Made by a program: the position numbers and the translations under genes. Under the pieces are notes generated by a model. That model saw only the letters and a program-made list of their open reading frames with translations. It searched no databases and was not told the origin of the DNA. Below, piece after piece: positions 42,406-50,901 of a DNA stretch of 64,000 nucleotides (the stretch's first letter is position 1; each line of letters begins with the position of its first letter). The stretch comes from Myxococcus guangdongensis (GTDB lineage: Bacteria > Myxococcota > Myxococcia > Myxococcales > Myxococcaceae), in the NCBI RefSeq assembly GCF_024198255.1, contig NZ_JAJVKW010000010.1, forward strand, positions 124,001 to 188,000. Reading direction: 5' to 3'.

Positions 42406-43021
42406 GCTGCTCGCGGCCCTGGACGCGCCCCGGCGCTCGGCGGGGTTGTTGACGGTGACGGAGGTGCTCGCGCTCGCGGACACCGGCAACGTCATCTACG
42501 ACCCGTTCTCCGTCCTCATCTCGCGGCACCTGACGCTGGGCGAGGGCAACGTCATCTACCCGTGTGTCACGCTCACCTGCGCGCCCACGGCGGAGCTGCG
42601 GTTGGGGAGTCGCAATGTGTTGCACACCGGCACGCTGCTGGCCGCGGAGACGGGCGCCATCCTCGTGGGCGATGGCAACCAGTTCGGCGAGGGGGGCTTC
42701 ACCGCCAAGGCCAATCGTCCCGGCGCGCGCATCTCCATCGGCGATGGGGGCCGCTATCTCGGCGGGGCGTCGGTGTTCGGTGAGTGCTCGCTCGGCTCGG
42801 GCACGCAGTTGCTCGGGGCCATCACGGTGGACAGCTGCCGGCTGGCGGCGGGCGCACCCTTCAGTGACGCGGACTCGGACGCGCGCGCCGCGGTGCTCAA
42901 GGGCTCGGGGACGGCGCGGGGACTGGTGCTCGAGGTGGGGCAGGTCATCCTGGGCAACGGCGTGTTCCGCGCCGAGGACGTGAAGCCCCAGGCCTTCTAT
43001 CACCCGAAGGTGAAGTCATGA
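42395..43021 (+). CDS. Hexapeptide-repeat (left-handed beta-helix) protein
   Basis: The 208-residue protein (ATG 42395, MRLELLAALDAP) shows hexapeptide-like repeats: LTLGEGNVIYPCVTLTC, LRLGSRNVLHTGTLL, ILVGDGNQFGEGGFT and ISIGDGGRYLGGASVFGEC, forming a left-handed beta-helix as in acyl- and acetyltransferases. There is no N-terminal nucleotide-binding part. Located within an oxidoreductase operon, it could transfer an acyl group to a product of the neighbours or be a carbonic-anhydrase-like fold; this is inference. Confidence 0.7.
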   Translation: MRLELLAALDAPRRSAGLLTVTEVLALADTGNVIYDPFSVLISRHLTLGEGNVIYPCVTLTCAPTAELRLGSRNVLHTGTLLAAETGAILVGDGNQFGEGGFTAKANRPGARISIGDGGRYLGGASVFGECSLGSGTQLLGAITVDSCRLAAGAPFSDADSDARAAVLKGSGTARGLVLEVGQVILGNGVFRAEDVKPQAFYHPKVKS

Positions 43022-43779
43022 GCGCGGTGGAGTTGGGGTTGGGGTTGCTATCACTCGGGCGCACGTGGGGCTATCGCTCCGAGCCGCCTCCGACCGAGGC
43101 CGATGGACAGCACCTGCTCGACACCGCGTTCGAGCTGGGCGTGCGCTGCTACGACACCGCGCCCGCGTATGGCTCGAGCGAGCAGCGCTTCGGCGCCTTC
43201 CTGTCGCGGCTCGGCGCCGAGCGGAGCTCCGTCTTCGTCGCCACCAAGCTGGGGGAGCACTGGGACGCAGGGACGCAGACGTCGTTCACGGACCATTCGT
43301 ACGACGCGCTCCGGAGGAGTCTGGACGAGAGCGCGCGGCGGCTCGGGCGCATCGACCTGCTCCAGGTGCACAAGGCGACGGCGGCCAACGTGGGCTCGCC
43401 CGACGTGTTGCGGGTGCTCGAGTCCGCGGGGGCGCTCGGGGTGCGTCACGTGGGCGTCAGCGTGAGCGATGTGGCCGCGGCCGAGGCCGCGTGTGACGTG
43501 GGCATCTACTCGTTCCTCCAGTTCCCGTTCAACGTGTTGAACACCACGCTCGCGCCCGCGTTCGACCTGGCCTCGCGCCACGGGTTGCAGGTCCTGGTCA
43601 ACCGGCCCTTCGCCATGGGGCAGCTCGTCCAGGAGGAGGGGAGGAACCCCTCACGGAGCGCGCGGGAGTCGCTCCAGCACATCCTGGCCCAGCGCTTCTG
43701 CGGCTACGTGCTCACGGGCACCAAGTCCGCGAAGCACCTGCTCGAAACCCACGCTGTCTTCCGCTTGCTCCAGCGCTGA
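43018..43779 (+). CDS. Aldo/keto reductase
   Basis: The 253-residue TIM-barrel protein has AKR landmarks: DTAPAYGSSE with catalytic Asp and Tyr, FVATKLGEH with catalytic Lys, LLQVHK with catalytic His and a C-terminal nucleotide-binding loop (YVLTGTKSAKHL). It is somewhat shorter than typical AKRs (about 280-330 residues). It overlaps the upstream gene as ATGA, so it is cotranslated with the FAD oxidoreductase and hexapeptide proteins. It should reduce an aldehyde or ketone with NADPH. The substrate is unknown. Confidence 0.85.
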   Translation: MSAVELGLGLLSLGRTWGYRSEPPPTEADGQHLLDTAFELGVRCYDTAPAYGSSEQRFGAFLSRLGAERSSVFVATKLGEHWDAGTQTSFTDHSYDALRRSLDESARRLGRIDLLQVHKATAANVGSPDVLRVLESAGALGVRHVGVSVSDVAAAEAACDVGIYSFLQFPFNVLNTTLAPAFDLASRHGLQVLVNRPFAMGQLVQEEGRNPSRSARESLQHILAQRFCGYVLTGTKSAKHLLETHAVFRLLQR

Positions 43780-43892
43780 CGAATCTCGCTGGCGGCCGGA
43801 AGGACTCGCCAGCATCCGACCCGGCGACACGAGCGCCCAGCCGGGCTCTGCGTCGACCGGGCGGGCCCCCTCTTGTCTCGGAGAGCCCCACC

Positions 43893-44777
43893 ATGTGGAT
43901 TGCGTATGGCCTGGGCGCGGGCGTGATGCTCGGCCTGTATGACGTGTGGACGAAGAAGGCGATGACGGGCAACAGCGTCATCCCCGTCGTCATGTGGTCC
44001 TCCCTCTTCGGCGCGCTGTGCTGGGTGCCGGCGTTGATTCCAGGCGCGCTGCCCATCGCCATCGACCCCTTCGGCCTCACATGGCGCGAGCAGGCGTGGC
44101 TGCTCCCCAAGGGCGTGGCGATGACGGCCTCGTGGATCCTCGCGTACTACGCGGTGCGCGAGCTGCCCATCTCCATCGCCGGCGCGGTGCGAGCCTCGGG
44201 CCCGCTGTGGACGCTCGCGGGCGGGTTCCTGATGTTCCGCGAGCTGCTCACGCCCCTCCAGTTCCTGGGGCTGATGCTCACCGTCTGCTCGTACTACGTG
44301 CTGTCCATCGTGGGCCGCAAGGAAGGGCTCTCGCTGTCGAAGAGCCGCTCCTTCTGGTGGATGCTCGCCGCCACCGCGCTGTCGGCGGCGACCACCGTCT
44401 ACGACAAGTTCCTCGTCGCGCGTCTGGCGCTGCCGGTGCTGGAGCTGCAAGCCAGCTCCGCGTTCCAGCGCTGCCTGCTGTCCGCGCTCGTCTTCGTCCC
44501 GTACATGTGGCGACGGGGCGCGTGGGGCCTGGGGCTCACCTGGAGCTGGGGCATCCCCCTGGTGGGGGGCTCGTGGGTGGCGGCGGAGCTCATCTACTTC
44601 GTCGCCATCTCCGAGCCCCAGGCCTTGGTGACCCACCTGTCCGTGCTGCGCAGGACGAGCCTCATCGTGGGCTTCGTGCTGTCGGCGCTCTTCTTCCGCG
44701 AGGCCAACCTCGCGCTGAAGTCCGGGATGATCGCCGTGCTCATCCTGGGCATGGCCATCCTCATCCTGGGAGGTTAG
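43893..44777 (+). CDS. EamA-type DMT transporter
   Basis: The 294-residue protein consists of about ten hydrophobic segments in two EamA halves. Helix-ending motifs such as LPISIAGAVRASGPLWTL and QALVTHLSVLRRTSL occur at matching places of the two halves, as expected for the drug/metabolite superfamily. ATG at 43893 has GGAG upstream. It lies 113 bp after the aldo/keto reductase in the same direction and may export or import that pathway's product. Its last 17 nt overlap the convergent aminomutase gene. Confidence 0.85.
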   Translation: MWIAYGLGAGVMLGLYDVWTKKAMTGNSVIPVVMWSSLFGALCWVPALIPGALPIAIDPFGLTWREQAWLLPKGVAMTASWILAYYAVRELPISIAGAVRASGPLWTLAGGFLMFRELLTPLQFLGLMLTVCSYYVLSIVGRKEGLSLSKSRSFWWMLAATALSAATTVYDKFLVARLALPVLELQASSAFQRCLLSALVFVPYMWRRGAWGLGLTWSWGIPLVGGSWVAAELIYFVAISEPQALVTHLSVLRRTSLIVGFVLSALFFREANLALKSGMIAVLILGMAILILGG

Positions 44778-46116
44778 CCGCCTCTCCGAGGGAGAGGTCC
44801 GCTTCCCACGGGAAGCGCGAGGCGCCCAGCGCGGGCTTCAAGTCGTGCAGCCACGTGGCGTGCTCGTCGTAGCGCGCGAAGAAGGGCTTGCCCACGAGCT
44901 GGGCGTCGCGCGCCTGGATGAAGTGCAGCATGAAGACCTTCTCGCCGCCCAGCTCGAGCACGCCGTCCACGCACACCTTGCCTGGCGTGGCGGACATGGA
45001 GGGCCCGCGCACCGTGCGCGCCAGCCCCGACACTCGCCGGTACGCCTGCTGGAAGATGTCGTACGCGGACGCGAGCGGCACGGCGAAGTAGTCCTGCGGC
45101 CCGGTGTCGCGCTCGACGAACATGTAATACGGCACCATGCCGTGGCGCAGGTGCGTGCGCCACATGCGCTCCCACGTGGCCGCGTCGTCGTTGATGCCGC
45201 GGATGAGCGGCGCCTGGGTGCGGATGACCGCGCCCGTGGAGCGGATGCGGCGCACCGCCTCCTGCACGATGTCCGACTCCATCTCCCGGGGATGGGAGAA
45301 GTGCGCCATGAAGGCCAGGCTCTTGCCGGACGCCACCACCTTCTCGAACAGGCGCAGCGTGTCGTCCGCGTCCGGGTCCGTCACGAAGCGCTGCGGCCAG
45401 TACGCCAGCGACTTGGTGCCGATGCGGATGGCCTCCAGGTGCTCGATGTCCAGGAGCGGCTCGATGTAGCGCGACAGCACCGCCTCGCCCATCACCATGG
45501 GGTCGCCCCCGGTGAAGAGCACGTTGGTGACCTCCTCGTGCTCGCGCACGTAGTCCACCATGGGCGCGATGTCCTTCGACGCGAACTTCAAGTCCGCGTC
45601 CCCCACGAACTGCGCCCAGCGGAAGCAGTACGTGCAGTAGGCGTGACACGTCTGCCCCTGCTTGGGGAAGAACAGCACCGTCTCCTGGTACTTGTGCTGG
45701 AGCCCCGGTATCGCCTCCTCGTTCGCCTGCCGGGGCACGTTCAGCTCCATCTGCCCGGCGGGATGCGGATTGAGGCGCGCGCGCACCTCACGCACGTACG
45801 CCGCCAGCTCCAGGCTGGCCGTGCCCTCGCGCATCAGGTCGACCAGGCGTGACACGTCCTGGGCCGGCAGCATGTCCGCCTGCGGGAACACCAGCTTGTA
45901 GATGGGGTCGTCCGGCGCGGCCGACCAATCGATGAGTTCCTCGACGACGTAGCTGTTGACCCGGAAGGGCAGCACCTGGGCCACCGCTTGGACGGCCAGC
46001 CGCTCCTCCGCGGAGAGCCCCGCTCGGGTCGTCAACTCGTCCAGGTTTCTGTGGGTGAAGGCACGGTACCGCTGTCCCACGGACAGAGACCGCACCGCGT
46101 TGGATGAAGCGCTCAC
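44761..46116 (-). CDS. kamA-like: KamA family radical SAM aminomutase (lysine 2,3-aminomutase-like)
   Basis: The 451-residue protein carries the radical-SAM cluster motif C157-x3-C161-x2-C164 (CHAYCTYCF), then NVLFTGGDPMVMG for SAM binding and PLIRGINDDAATWERMW, all typical of lysine 2,3-aminomutases and their relatives. Lysine 2,3-aminomutase converts L-lysine to L-beta-lysine with PLP; the PLP lysine was not located with certainty. Glutamate 2,3-aminomutase or a biosynthetic beta-amino-acid enzyme is an alternative. It is convergent with the EamA transporter (17-nt overlap). Confidence 0.85.
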   Translation of the reverse strand: MSASSNAVRSLSVGQRYRAFTHRNLDELTTRAGLSAEERLAVQAVAQVLPFRVNSYVVEELIDWSAAPDDPIYKLVFPQADMLPAQDVSRLVDLMREGTASLELAAYVREVRARLNPHPAGQMELNVPRQANEEAIPGLQHKYQETVLFFPKQGQTCHAYCTYCFRWAQFVGDADLKFASKDIAPMVDYVREHEEVTNVLFTGGDPMVMGEAVLSRYIEPLLDIEHLEAIRIGTKSLAYWPQRFVTDPDADDTLRLFEKVVASGKSLAFMAHFSHPREMESDIVQEAVRRIRSTGAVIRTQAPLIRGINDDAATWERMWRTHLRHGMVPYYMFVERDTGPQDYFAVPLASAYDIFQQAYRRVSGLARTVRGPSMSATPGKVCVDGVLELGGEKVFMLHFIQARDAQLVGKPFFARYDEHATWLHDLKPALGASRFPWEADLSLGEAANLPG

Positions 46117-46520
46117 GCGGTTCCTCGCTTTGCATGACAGGGCCCTCCGCGCGGCTCCACGGAAGCGGCCCTGGGATGAGAGGTGAGTCGATGGTCAGAC
46201 GTGCCTTTTGACCACCAACGAGGTGGAGGTTCGGGTTACCATGGGCTGCTGGATGTGTCACCCCTCCGAGGCTGAAACCGCCCGGAAAAATGACGGGGTG
46301 AGCGTGGACCCCGGGGCGGATTGATACTTTCCGTCTGTGCGGGCCGAGCGCATGGCGCGTGACGCCACGCGCAACGCGGTTGCACGTCTGTCATTGAATG
46401 CGGAGGTGGCGGAAAGCGCCTGGGCGAGCGGCCCGCGTGGGCGTGGATTTTCCGTGCGCCAGGGGAGGCGGCGGGGCCTCTAGGATGTGGGCGCCGGGTC
46501 CTCCGGCGCTCCGAGACGCC
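46117..46520. other. Gene-free divergent region
   Basis: This 404-bp stretch lies between the aminomutase (minus) and the zinc-ribbon protein (plus). A 7-bp inverted repeat GCGCGTG/CACGCGC is at 46355-46372. No gene, RNA or clear promoter consensus is seen. Confidence 0.4.
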
Positions 46521-47138
46521 ATGACCGCTCCACTCGAGTCCGATGTCCCGCCGGCCCCCGCCCCCAAGCCCTTCGTACCGCGGGTGGTCCCCCGTCCCGA
46601 GGGCGCCGCGGGTGGGCTGAAGAAGCTCTTGGGGGTGCTGGGGGTGGTGGCGGGGTCGCCGCTCATCGTGTTCGGGCTGTTGGGGTTGATGGTGGGCGTG
46701 GTGAAGATTTTTTCGCCGGACGAGGGGAAGAAGGCCTCGGATGGCGTGTTGATTCTGTTGCTGGCGGGGGTGTTCATCGGGGTGGGGCGCTTCTTGTGGA
46801 AGAAGGGCATGGCGCCGTTCCGCGAAGCGCGGCGCAGGGAGCTGCTGTTTGGACTCATCCGTGCACAGTCACGCATCCCCACGAGCGACGTGGCCGAGCT
46901 GCTCAAGGTGTCGGAGCCCGAGGCGCGGGAGCTGCTCGCGACCATCGTCGCTCGGCACGAGGCGGACCTCGTCTTCCTCTGGGCGACGCGCGAGTACGTG
47001 CACCGGGTCGTCCTGGTCCGGGCGCATGGTGTGGCTCGCAACTGCCCCACGTGTGACGCGCCGGTGGGCGCCATGAGCGTGCTGCCAGGGGACAAGCTGG
47101 AGTGTGCCTACTGTCAGACCACCTTCCTGGTGGCGTGA
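46521..47138 (+). CDS. Membrane protein with C-terminal zinc ribbon
   Basis: The 205-residue protein has a Pro-rich cytoplasmic start, two transmembrane helices (about residues 35-60, VLGVVAGSPLIVFGLLGLMVG, and about 75-95, LILLLAGVFIGVGRFL), then a helical winged-helix-like segment (SDVAELLKVSEPEARELL) and a zinc ribbon CPTC...CAYC. A membrane-anchored regulator or assembly factor is possible. ATG at 46521 begins the conserved region; the frame is open further upstream without a signal. Family not recognised. Confidence 0.68.
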   Translation: MTAPLESDVPPAPAPKPFVPRVVPRPEGAAGGLKKLLGVLGVVAGSPLIVFGLLGLMVGVVKIFSPDEGKKASDGVLILLLAGVFIGVGRFLWKKGMAPFREARRRELLFGLIRAQSRIPTSDVAELLKVSEPEARELLATIVARHEADLVFLWATREYVHRVVLVRAHGVARNCPTCDAPVGAMSVLPGDKLECAYCQTTFLVA

Positions 47139-47230
47139 CGAATCGTTTCACCTGTCGGGGCAATGGCGTCCCGCGCGGGCTCGTAGTGGCCTCGTCGTTT
47201 CGACGTACGGCCAGGTTTCAGGGAGGGTCG

Positions 47231-48661
47231 ATGAGAAGAGTCCTCGGAGCGGTTACCGCCGCCGCGTTCCTCGGGTGCGCGGCTTCACGTGAAGCAGCCC
47301 AGCCCACGCCCCCGCCGCCTGCGCCCGAGCCGGCGAAGGTGGAGGCCTCCGCCCAGGCGCCGAAGCTCCAGGTGCCGGTGGAGTACTACAAGCTCGACAA
47401 CGGCTTGAAGGTGGTGCTGTCGCGCGACACCACCGCGCCCAAGGCGATGGTGGGCGTCTACTACAACATCGGCTTCCGCATCGAGCCGAGGAACCGCACG
47501 GGCTTCGCGCACCTGTTCGAGCACATGATGTTCCAGGGCTCGACGAACCTGGGGAAGATGGAGCTGGCGCGGCTCATCCAGAAGAACGGGGGCACGTTCA
47601 ACGGCTCCACGCGCTTCGACTTCACGAACTACTTCGAAATCGTCCCGTCGAACACGCTGGAGACGATGCTGTGGGCCGAGGCCGACCGCATGCGCGGCCT
47701 GGAGGTGACGCCGGAGAACCTCAAGAACCAGCAGGGCGTGGTGGCCAACGAGGTGAAGGTCAACGTCCTCAACCGGCCCTACGGCGGCTTCCCGTGGCTG
47801 GACATGCCGCAGGTGGCGAACACCAACTGGTACAACGCGCACAACTTCTACGGCGACCTGAAGGACCTGGAGGCCGCCACGCTCGAGGACGTGCGGGCGT
47901 TCTTCAAGACGTACTACGCGCCGAGCAACGCCGCGCTGGTGGTGGTGGGGGACTTCGAGCCCGAGCAGGTGAAGGGCTGGGTGCAGCAGTACTTCGGGGC
48001 CTTGCCCAAGGCGCCGGTGCCCCAGCTGCCGGACATCTCCGAGCCTCGCCAGGAGAAGGAGAAGCGGCACGACAAGAAGGACGCGCGAGTCACGCGGCCG
48101 GCGTTCGCGGCGGGCTACCACATGCCCCCGGTGGGCACGCCGGAGTTCTACGCGATGGCGCTCATCGACGAAATCCTGCTGCAGGGCAGCGACAGCGCGC
48201 TCTACCAGCAGCTGGTGCAGAAGAAGGGCATCACCGGCGAGCTGAGCGGTGGGGTGAACGAGCTGGGCAACCAGTGGAACTACAACGGGCCCATGCAGTG
48301 GACCGTCTACATGTATCACGACACGGTCATCTCGCCGGAGACGATTGCCGGGGAGATTGATGGGGTGGTGGCGAAGCTGGTGGAGAAGCCGGTGGACGCG
48401 GCGACGCTGGCGCGCGCGCGGGTGAAGGCGCGCTCGCGGTTGTACGAGCACGTGGAGAGCATCCTTGGCTTCGGCCGGGCGGACCTGCTGGCCTCGTCCG
48501 CGCTGTTCTTCGACGACCCGGAGCGGCTCAACCGGCTGGAGGACGAGCTGATGAAGGTGACGCCCGAGGTGATTCAGCGCACGGCCCGCGAGTACCTGCG
48601 TCCGACGAACCGCACGGTGCTCACGGTGTCGGCTTCCCCCCAGACGCTCCAGGCTGACTGA
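47231..48661 (+). CDS. M16 zinc metalloprotease, active subunit (lipoprotein)
   Basis: The 476-residue protein has a lipoprotein leader (AAAFLGC, lipobox FLGC) and ATG 47231 behind AGGGAGGG. Its active-site motif is H94LFEH98 (inverted zinc motif HxxEH), with a downstream Glu in VVANEVKVN as the third ligand. The rest follows the M16 two-domain fold. It forms an operon with the next M16 gene, 11 bp downstream, which lacks the zinc motif; such active/inactive pairs (mitochondrial processing peptidase-like) form heterodimers that degrade peptides. Anchored in the periplasm or outer membrane, it could act in nutrient or prey-peptide digestion. Confidence 0.88.
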   Translation: MRRVLGAVTAAAFLGCAASREAAQPTPPPPAPEPAKVEASAQAPKLQVPVEYYKLDNGLKVVLSRDTTAPKAMVGVYYNIGFRIEPRNRTGFAHLFEHMMFQGSTNLGKMELARLIQKNGGTFNGSTRFDFTNYFEIVPSNTLETMLWAEADRMRGLEVTPENLKNQQGVVANEVKVNVLNRPYGGFPWLDMPQVANTNWYNAHNFYGDLKDLEAATLEDVRAFFKTYYAPSNAALVVVGDFEPEQVKGWVQQYFGALPKAPVPQLPDISEPRQEKEKRHDKKDARVTRPAFAAGYHMPPVGTPEFYAMALIDEILLQGSDSALYQQLVQKKGITGELSGGVNELGNQWNYNGPMQWTVYMYHDTVISPETIAGEIDGVVAKLVEKPVDAATLARARVKARSRLYEHVESILGFGRADLLASSALFFDDPERLNRLEDELMKVTPEVIQRTAREYLRPTNRTVLTVSASPQTLQAD

Positions 48662-48672
48662 GGACCGCGACC

Positions 48673-50082
48673 ATGACCTTCCATTCCATTCGCAATCGTC
48701 TCGTCGCGTCCTCGCTGTTGGTGTTCGGGCTGGCCGCGGCGCCCGTGCTCGCCGCGCCCGCGGCGAAGGAGGCGCCTCCGGCTCCGGCGGCGCCCAAGCC
48801 CTTCAACGTTCCCGAGCGCACCTCGTTCAAGCTCGACAACGGGCTGGAGGTGTCGCTGTTGCCGTATGGCGACATGCCCAAGGTGGCCATCCAGCTGGTG
48901 GTGGACACGGGCAACATCCATGAGAAGTCGGACGAGGTCTGGCTCATGGACCTGGCGGGCAAGCTGCTCAAGGAGGGCACGACGACGCGCTCCGCGGAGC
49001 AGGTGGCCCAGGCCGCCGCGGAGCTGGGCGGACAGTTGGAGGTGGGCACGCAGCAGGACCAGTCCCACGTGGGCCTGGAGGTGCTCTCCGAGTTCGCGCC
49101 GAAGGCGGTGACGCTGGTGGCGGACGTGGTCCAGAACCCGGCCTTCCCCGCGTCGGAGGTGGAGCGGGTGAAGGGCGACCTGGTGCGCGAGCTGGCGGTG
49201 TACCGGACGATGCCGCAGGTGTTGGCGAACGAGGTGATGGCGAAGGCGATTTATGGGGACCATCCCTACGGGCGCACGTTGGCGACGGAGGCGCAGCTCC
49301 AGCGGTACACGCGGGAGCACGTGGTGAAGCACTACGAGGCCAACGTGGGCGCGGCGCGCTCGCGGCTGTACGTGGTGGGGCGCTTCGAGCCCGCGCAGGT
49401 GGAGAAGGTGGTGCGCGAAGCCTTCAGCGGCTGGCGCGCGGGCCCCGAGCGGGTGAAGAACGTGCCGAAGCAGCAGGTGGCGAAGTCGGTGCAGTTCCTG
49501 GACCGGCCGGGCTCGGTGCAGTCCACGGTGCGGGTGGCGACGAAGGCGCTGCCGCCGACGAGCGAGGACGCCATCGCGTTGGAGGTGCTGGACACGATGC
49601 TGGGGGGGTACTTCAGCTCGCGCATCACCGCGAACATCCGCGAGAAGAAGGGCTATGCGTACTCGCCGTACAGCGCGGTCTCCGAGCACGTGGAGGATGC
49701 GTACTGGGTGCAGAACGCGGACGTGACGACGGCGAACACGGGCGATTCGCTGAAGGAGATCCTCAAGGAGGTGGACACGCTGAGGAAGACGGCGCCGCCG
49801 GCGGAGGAGCTCCGCGACGTGCAGAACTACCTGGCGGGGGCGTTCCTGCTCCAGAACTCGTCGCGCATGGGCCTCATCTACAAGCTGCGCTACGTGGACC
49901 TGCACGGCCTGCCGGAGACGTACCTGAAGGACTACGTGAGCCGGGTGATGGCGGTGACGCCGGACCAGGTGCGCGCCGTGGCGGCGAAGGTGCTCGCGCA
50001 GGACGCGATGACCATCGTCATCGTGGGTGACATGAAGGTGGTCAAGCCGCAGCTGAAGGTGCTGCCGCCGAAGCTGCGCTGA
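48673..50082 (+). CDS. M16 protease, inactive partner subunit
   Basis: The 469-residue protein has a signal peptide (LLVFGLAAAPVLAAP) and M16 domains throughout, but where the zinc motif should be it reads VWLMDLAGKLLKEGTT, with no HxxEH. Family practice is that this partner supplies the Arg/Tyr pair to the substrate pocket of the active subunit. It lies 11 bp after the active gene and ends before a terminator hairpin. It is periplasmic, probably in a complex with the upstream protein. High confidence on family, inferred for the complex. Confidence 0.88.
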   Translation: MTFHSIRNRLVASSLLVFGLAAAPVLAAPAAKEAPPAPAAPKPFNVPERTSFKLDNGLEVSLLPYGDMPKVAIQLVVDTGNIHEKSDEVWLMDLAGKLLKEGTTTRSAEQVAQAAAELGGQLEVGTQQDQSHVGLEVLSEFAPKAVTLVADVVQNPAFPASEVERVKGDLVRELAVYRTMPQVLANEVMAKAIYGDHPYGRTLATEAQLQRYTREHVVKHYEANVGAARSRLYVVGRFEPAQVEKVVREAFSGWRAGPERVKNVPKQQVAKSVQFLDRPGSVQSTVRVATKALPPTSEDAIALEVLDTMLGGYFSSRITANIREKKGYAYSPYSAVSEHVEDAYWVQNADVTTANTGDSLKEILKEVDTLRKTAPPAEELRDVQNYLAGAFLLQNSSRMGLIYKLRYVDLHGLPETYLKDYVSRVMAVTPDQVRAVAAKVLAQDAMTIVIVGDMKVVKPQLKVLPPKLR

Positions 50083-50095
50083 CTTGAAGTTCCCG

Positions 50096-50127
50096 GGAGC
50101 GGAAGGCCGTCATGGGTCTTCCGCTCC
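50096..50127. terminator. Terminator hairpin between M16 operon and DUF5953 gene
   Basis: A perfect 10-bp stem (GGAGCGGAAG / CTTCCGCTCC) with a 12-nt loop lies 13 bp after the M16 stop and 21 bp before the end of the convergent gene. Confidence 0.65.
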
Positions 50128-50148
50128 TGGATTGCCGATGGCCGCGAC

Positions 50149-50901
50149 TCACGCCGTGCGCCGACCCAGCGCGGGGAATCGCTCGTAGGCCCGTCGAAGC
50201 GCGTCCAGATGTGAGGGATTGTCGTAGTCGAGCGGCGAGTCCGTCAGCTGCACGACCCACCCGTCCGACGCCGTGCGCCGTGCTCGTGAGAGCAGCCCGG
50301 TGTCGTGGTCAGGGGAGGGGAATCCGATGACCTTGGCGGCGGCGCTGGACCAGTGGTTCAGCCACCCGAGGAAGCAGGGCGTCTCTGGCGCGGAGAGTTT
50401 CTCCGGGAGGTCGAGCATGGGAAGCCCGCGAGGTGAGCGTTCGGGGGCTTGGGGGGAGCGGCGAAACTGTCGCGCGACCTCGGAGCCGTAGCTTTCCGGG
50501 GACGCATGGCCCCAGAACGCGGACGCGCCCTCCGCCATGCCCTCGAGCAGGGCCGACGCCGCGGCGATTCCGGCTTCGTCCAGTGGCAGTCGTGCATGGA
50601 CTTCGAGCTGGTCCTGACCGCCTGGGCTGAAGAGCCCGGACCGGTCCCTTCCCGAAACCGTGATGGGGTAGCTCTCATCGCCGTTGCACAGGAGGGGGAA
50701 CGCCCCGTCCAAGGTGTGCTCCGCGAGCCACGCATCACGGTCGGGCAATGCGGTGGGGCGGCCGCCTTCGGCGAGCTTCCACTGCAGGCGCAAGCCTGGG
50801 AGCGACTGTTCCATGCGATGGACGATGGCGAGCGCGCGGTCATCGTGTCTCGCGAGTGCTGGGGCGTAGGCGATGACGATGAGGGTTCTGCTCTTGTTCA
50901 T
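50149..50901 (-). CDS. DUF5953-like protein, probable immunity protein
   Basis: The 250-residue soluble protein (MNKSRTLIVIAYAPALARHD) matches, in my recollection, the myxobacterial DUF5953 family, often placed after lipoprotein toxins. Landmarks are LPGLRLQWKL, DGAFPLLCNGDESYPITV and GLPMLDLPEKL. It starts inside the toxin stop (ATGA overlap at 50898-50901) and is the second gene of the pair. No signal peptide. Its role as immunity to the upstream nuclease lipoprotein is inferred from coupling. Confidence 0.65.
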   Translation of the reverse strand: MNKSRTLIVIAYAPALARHDDRALAIVHRMEQSLPGLRLQWKLAEGGRPTALPDRDAWLAEHTLDGAFPLLCNGDESYPITVSGRDRSGLFSPGGQDQLEVHARLPLDEAGIAAASALLEGMAEGASAFWGHASPESYGSEVARQFRRSPQAPERSPRGLPMLDLPEKLSAPETPCFLGWLNHWSSAAAKVIGFPSPDHDTGLLSRARRTASDGWVVQLTDSPLDYDNPSHLDALRRAYERFPALGRRTA

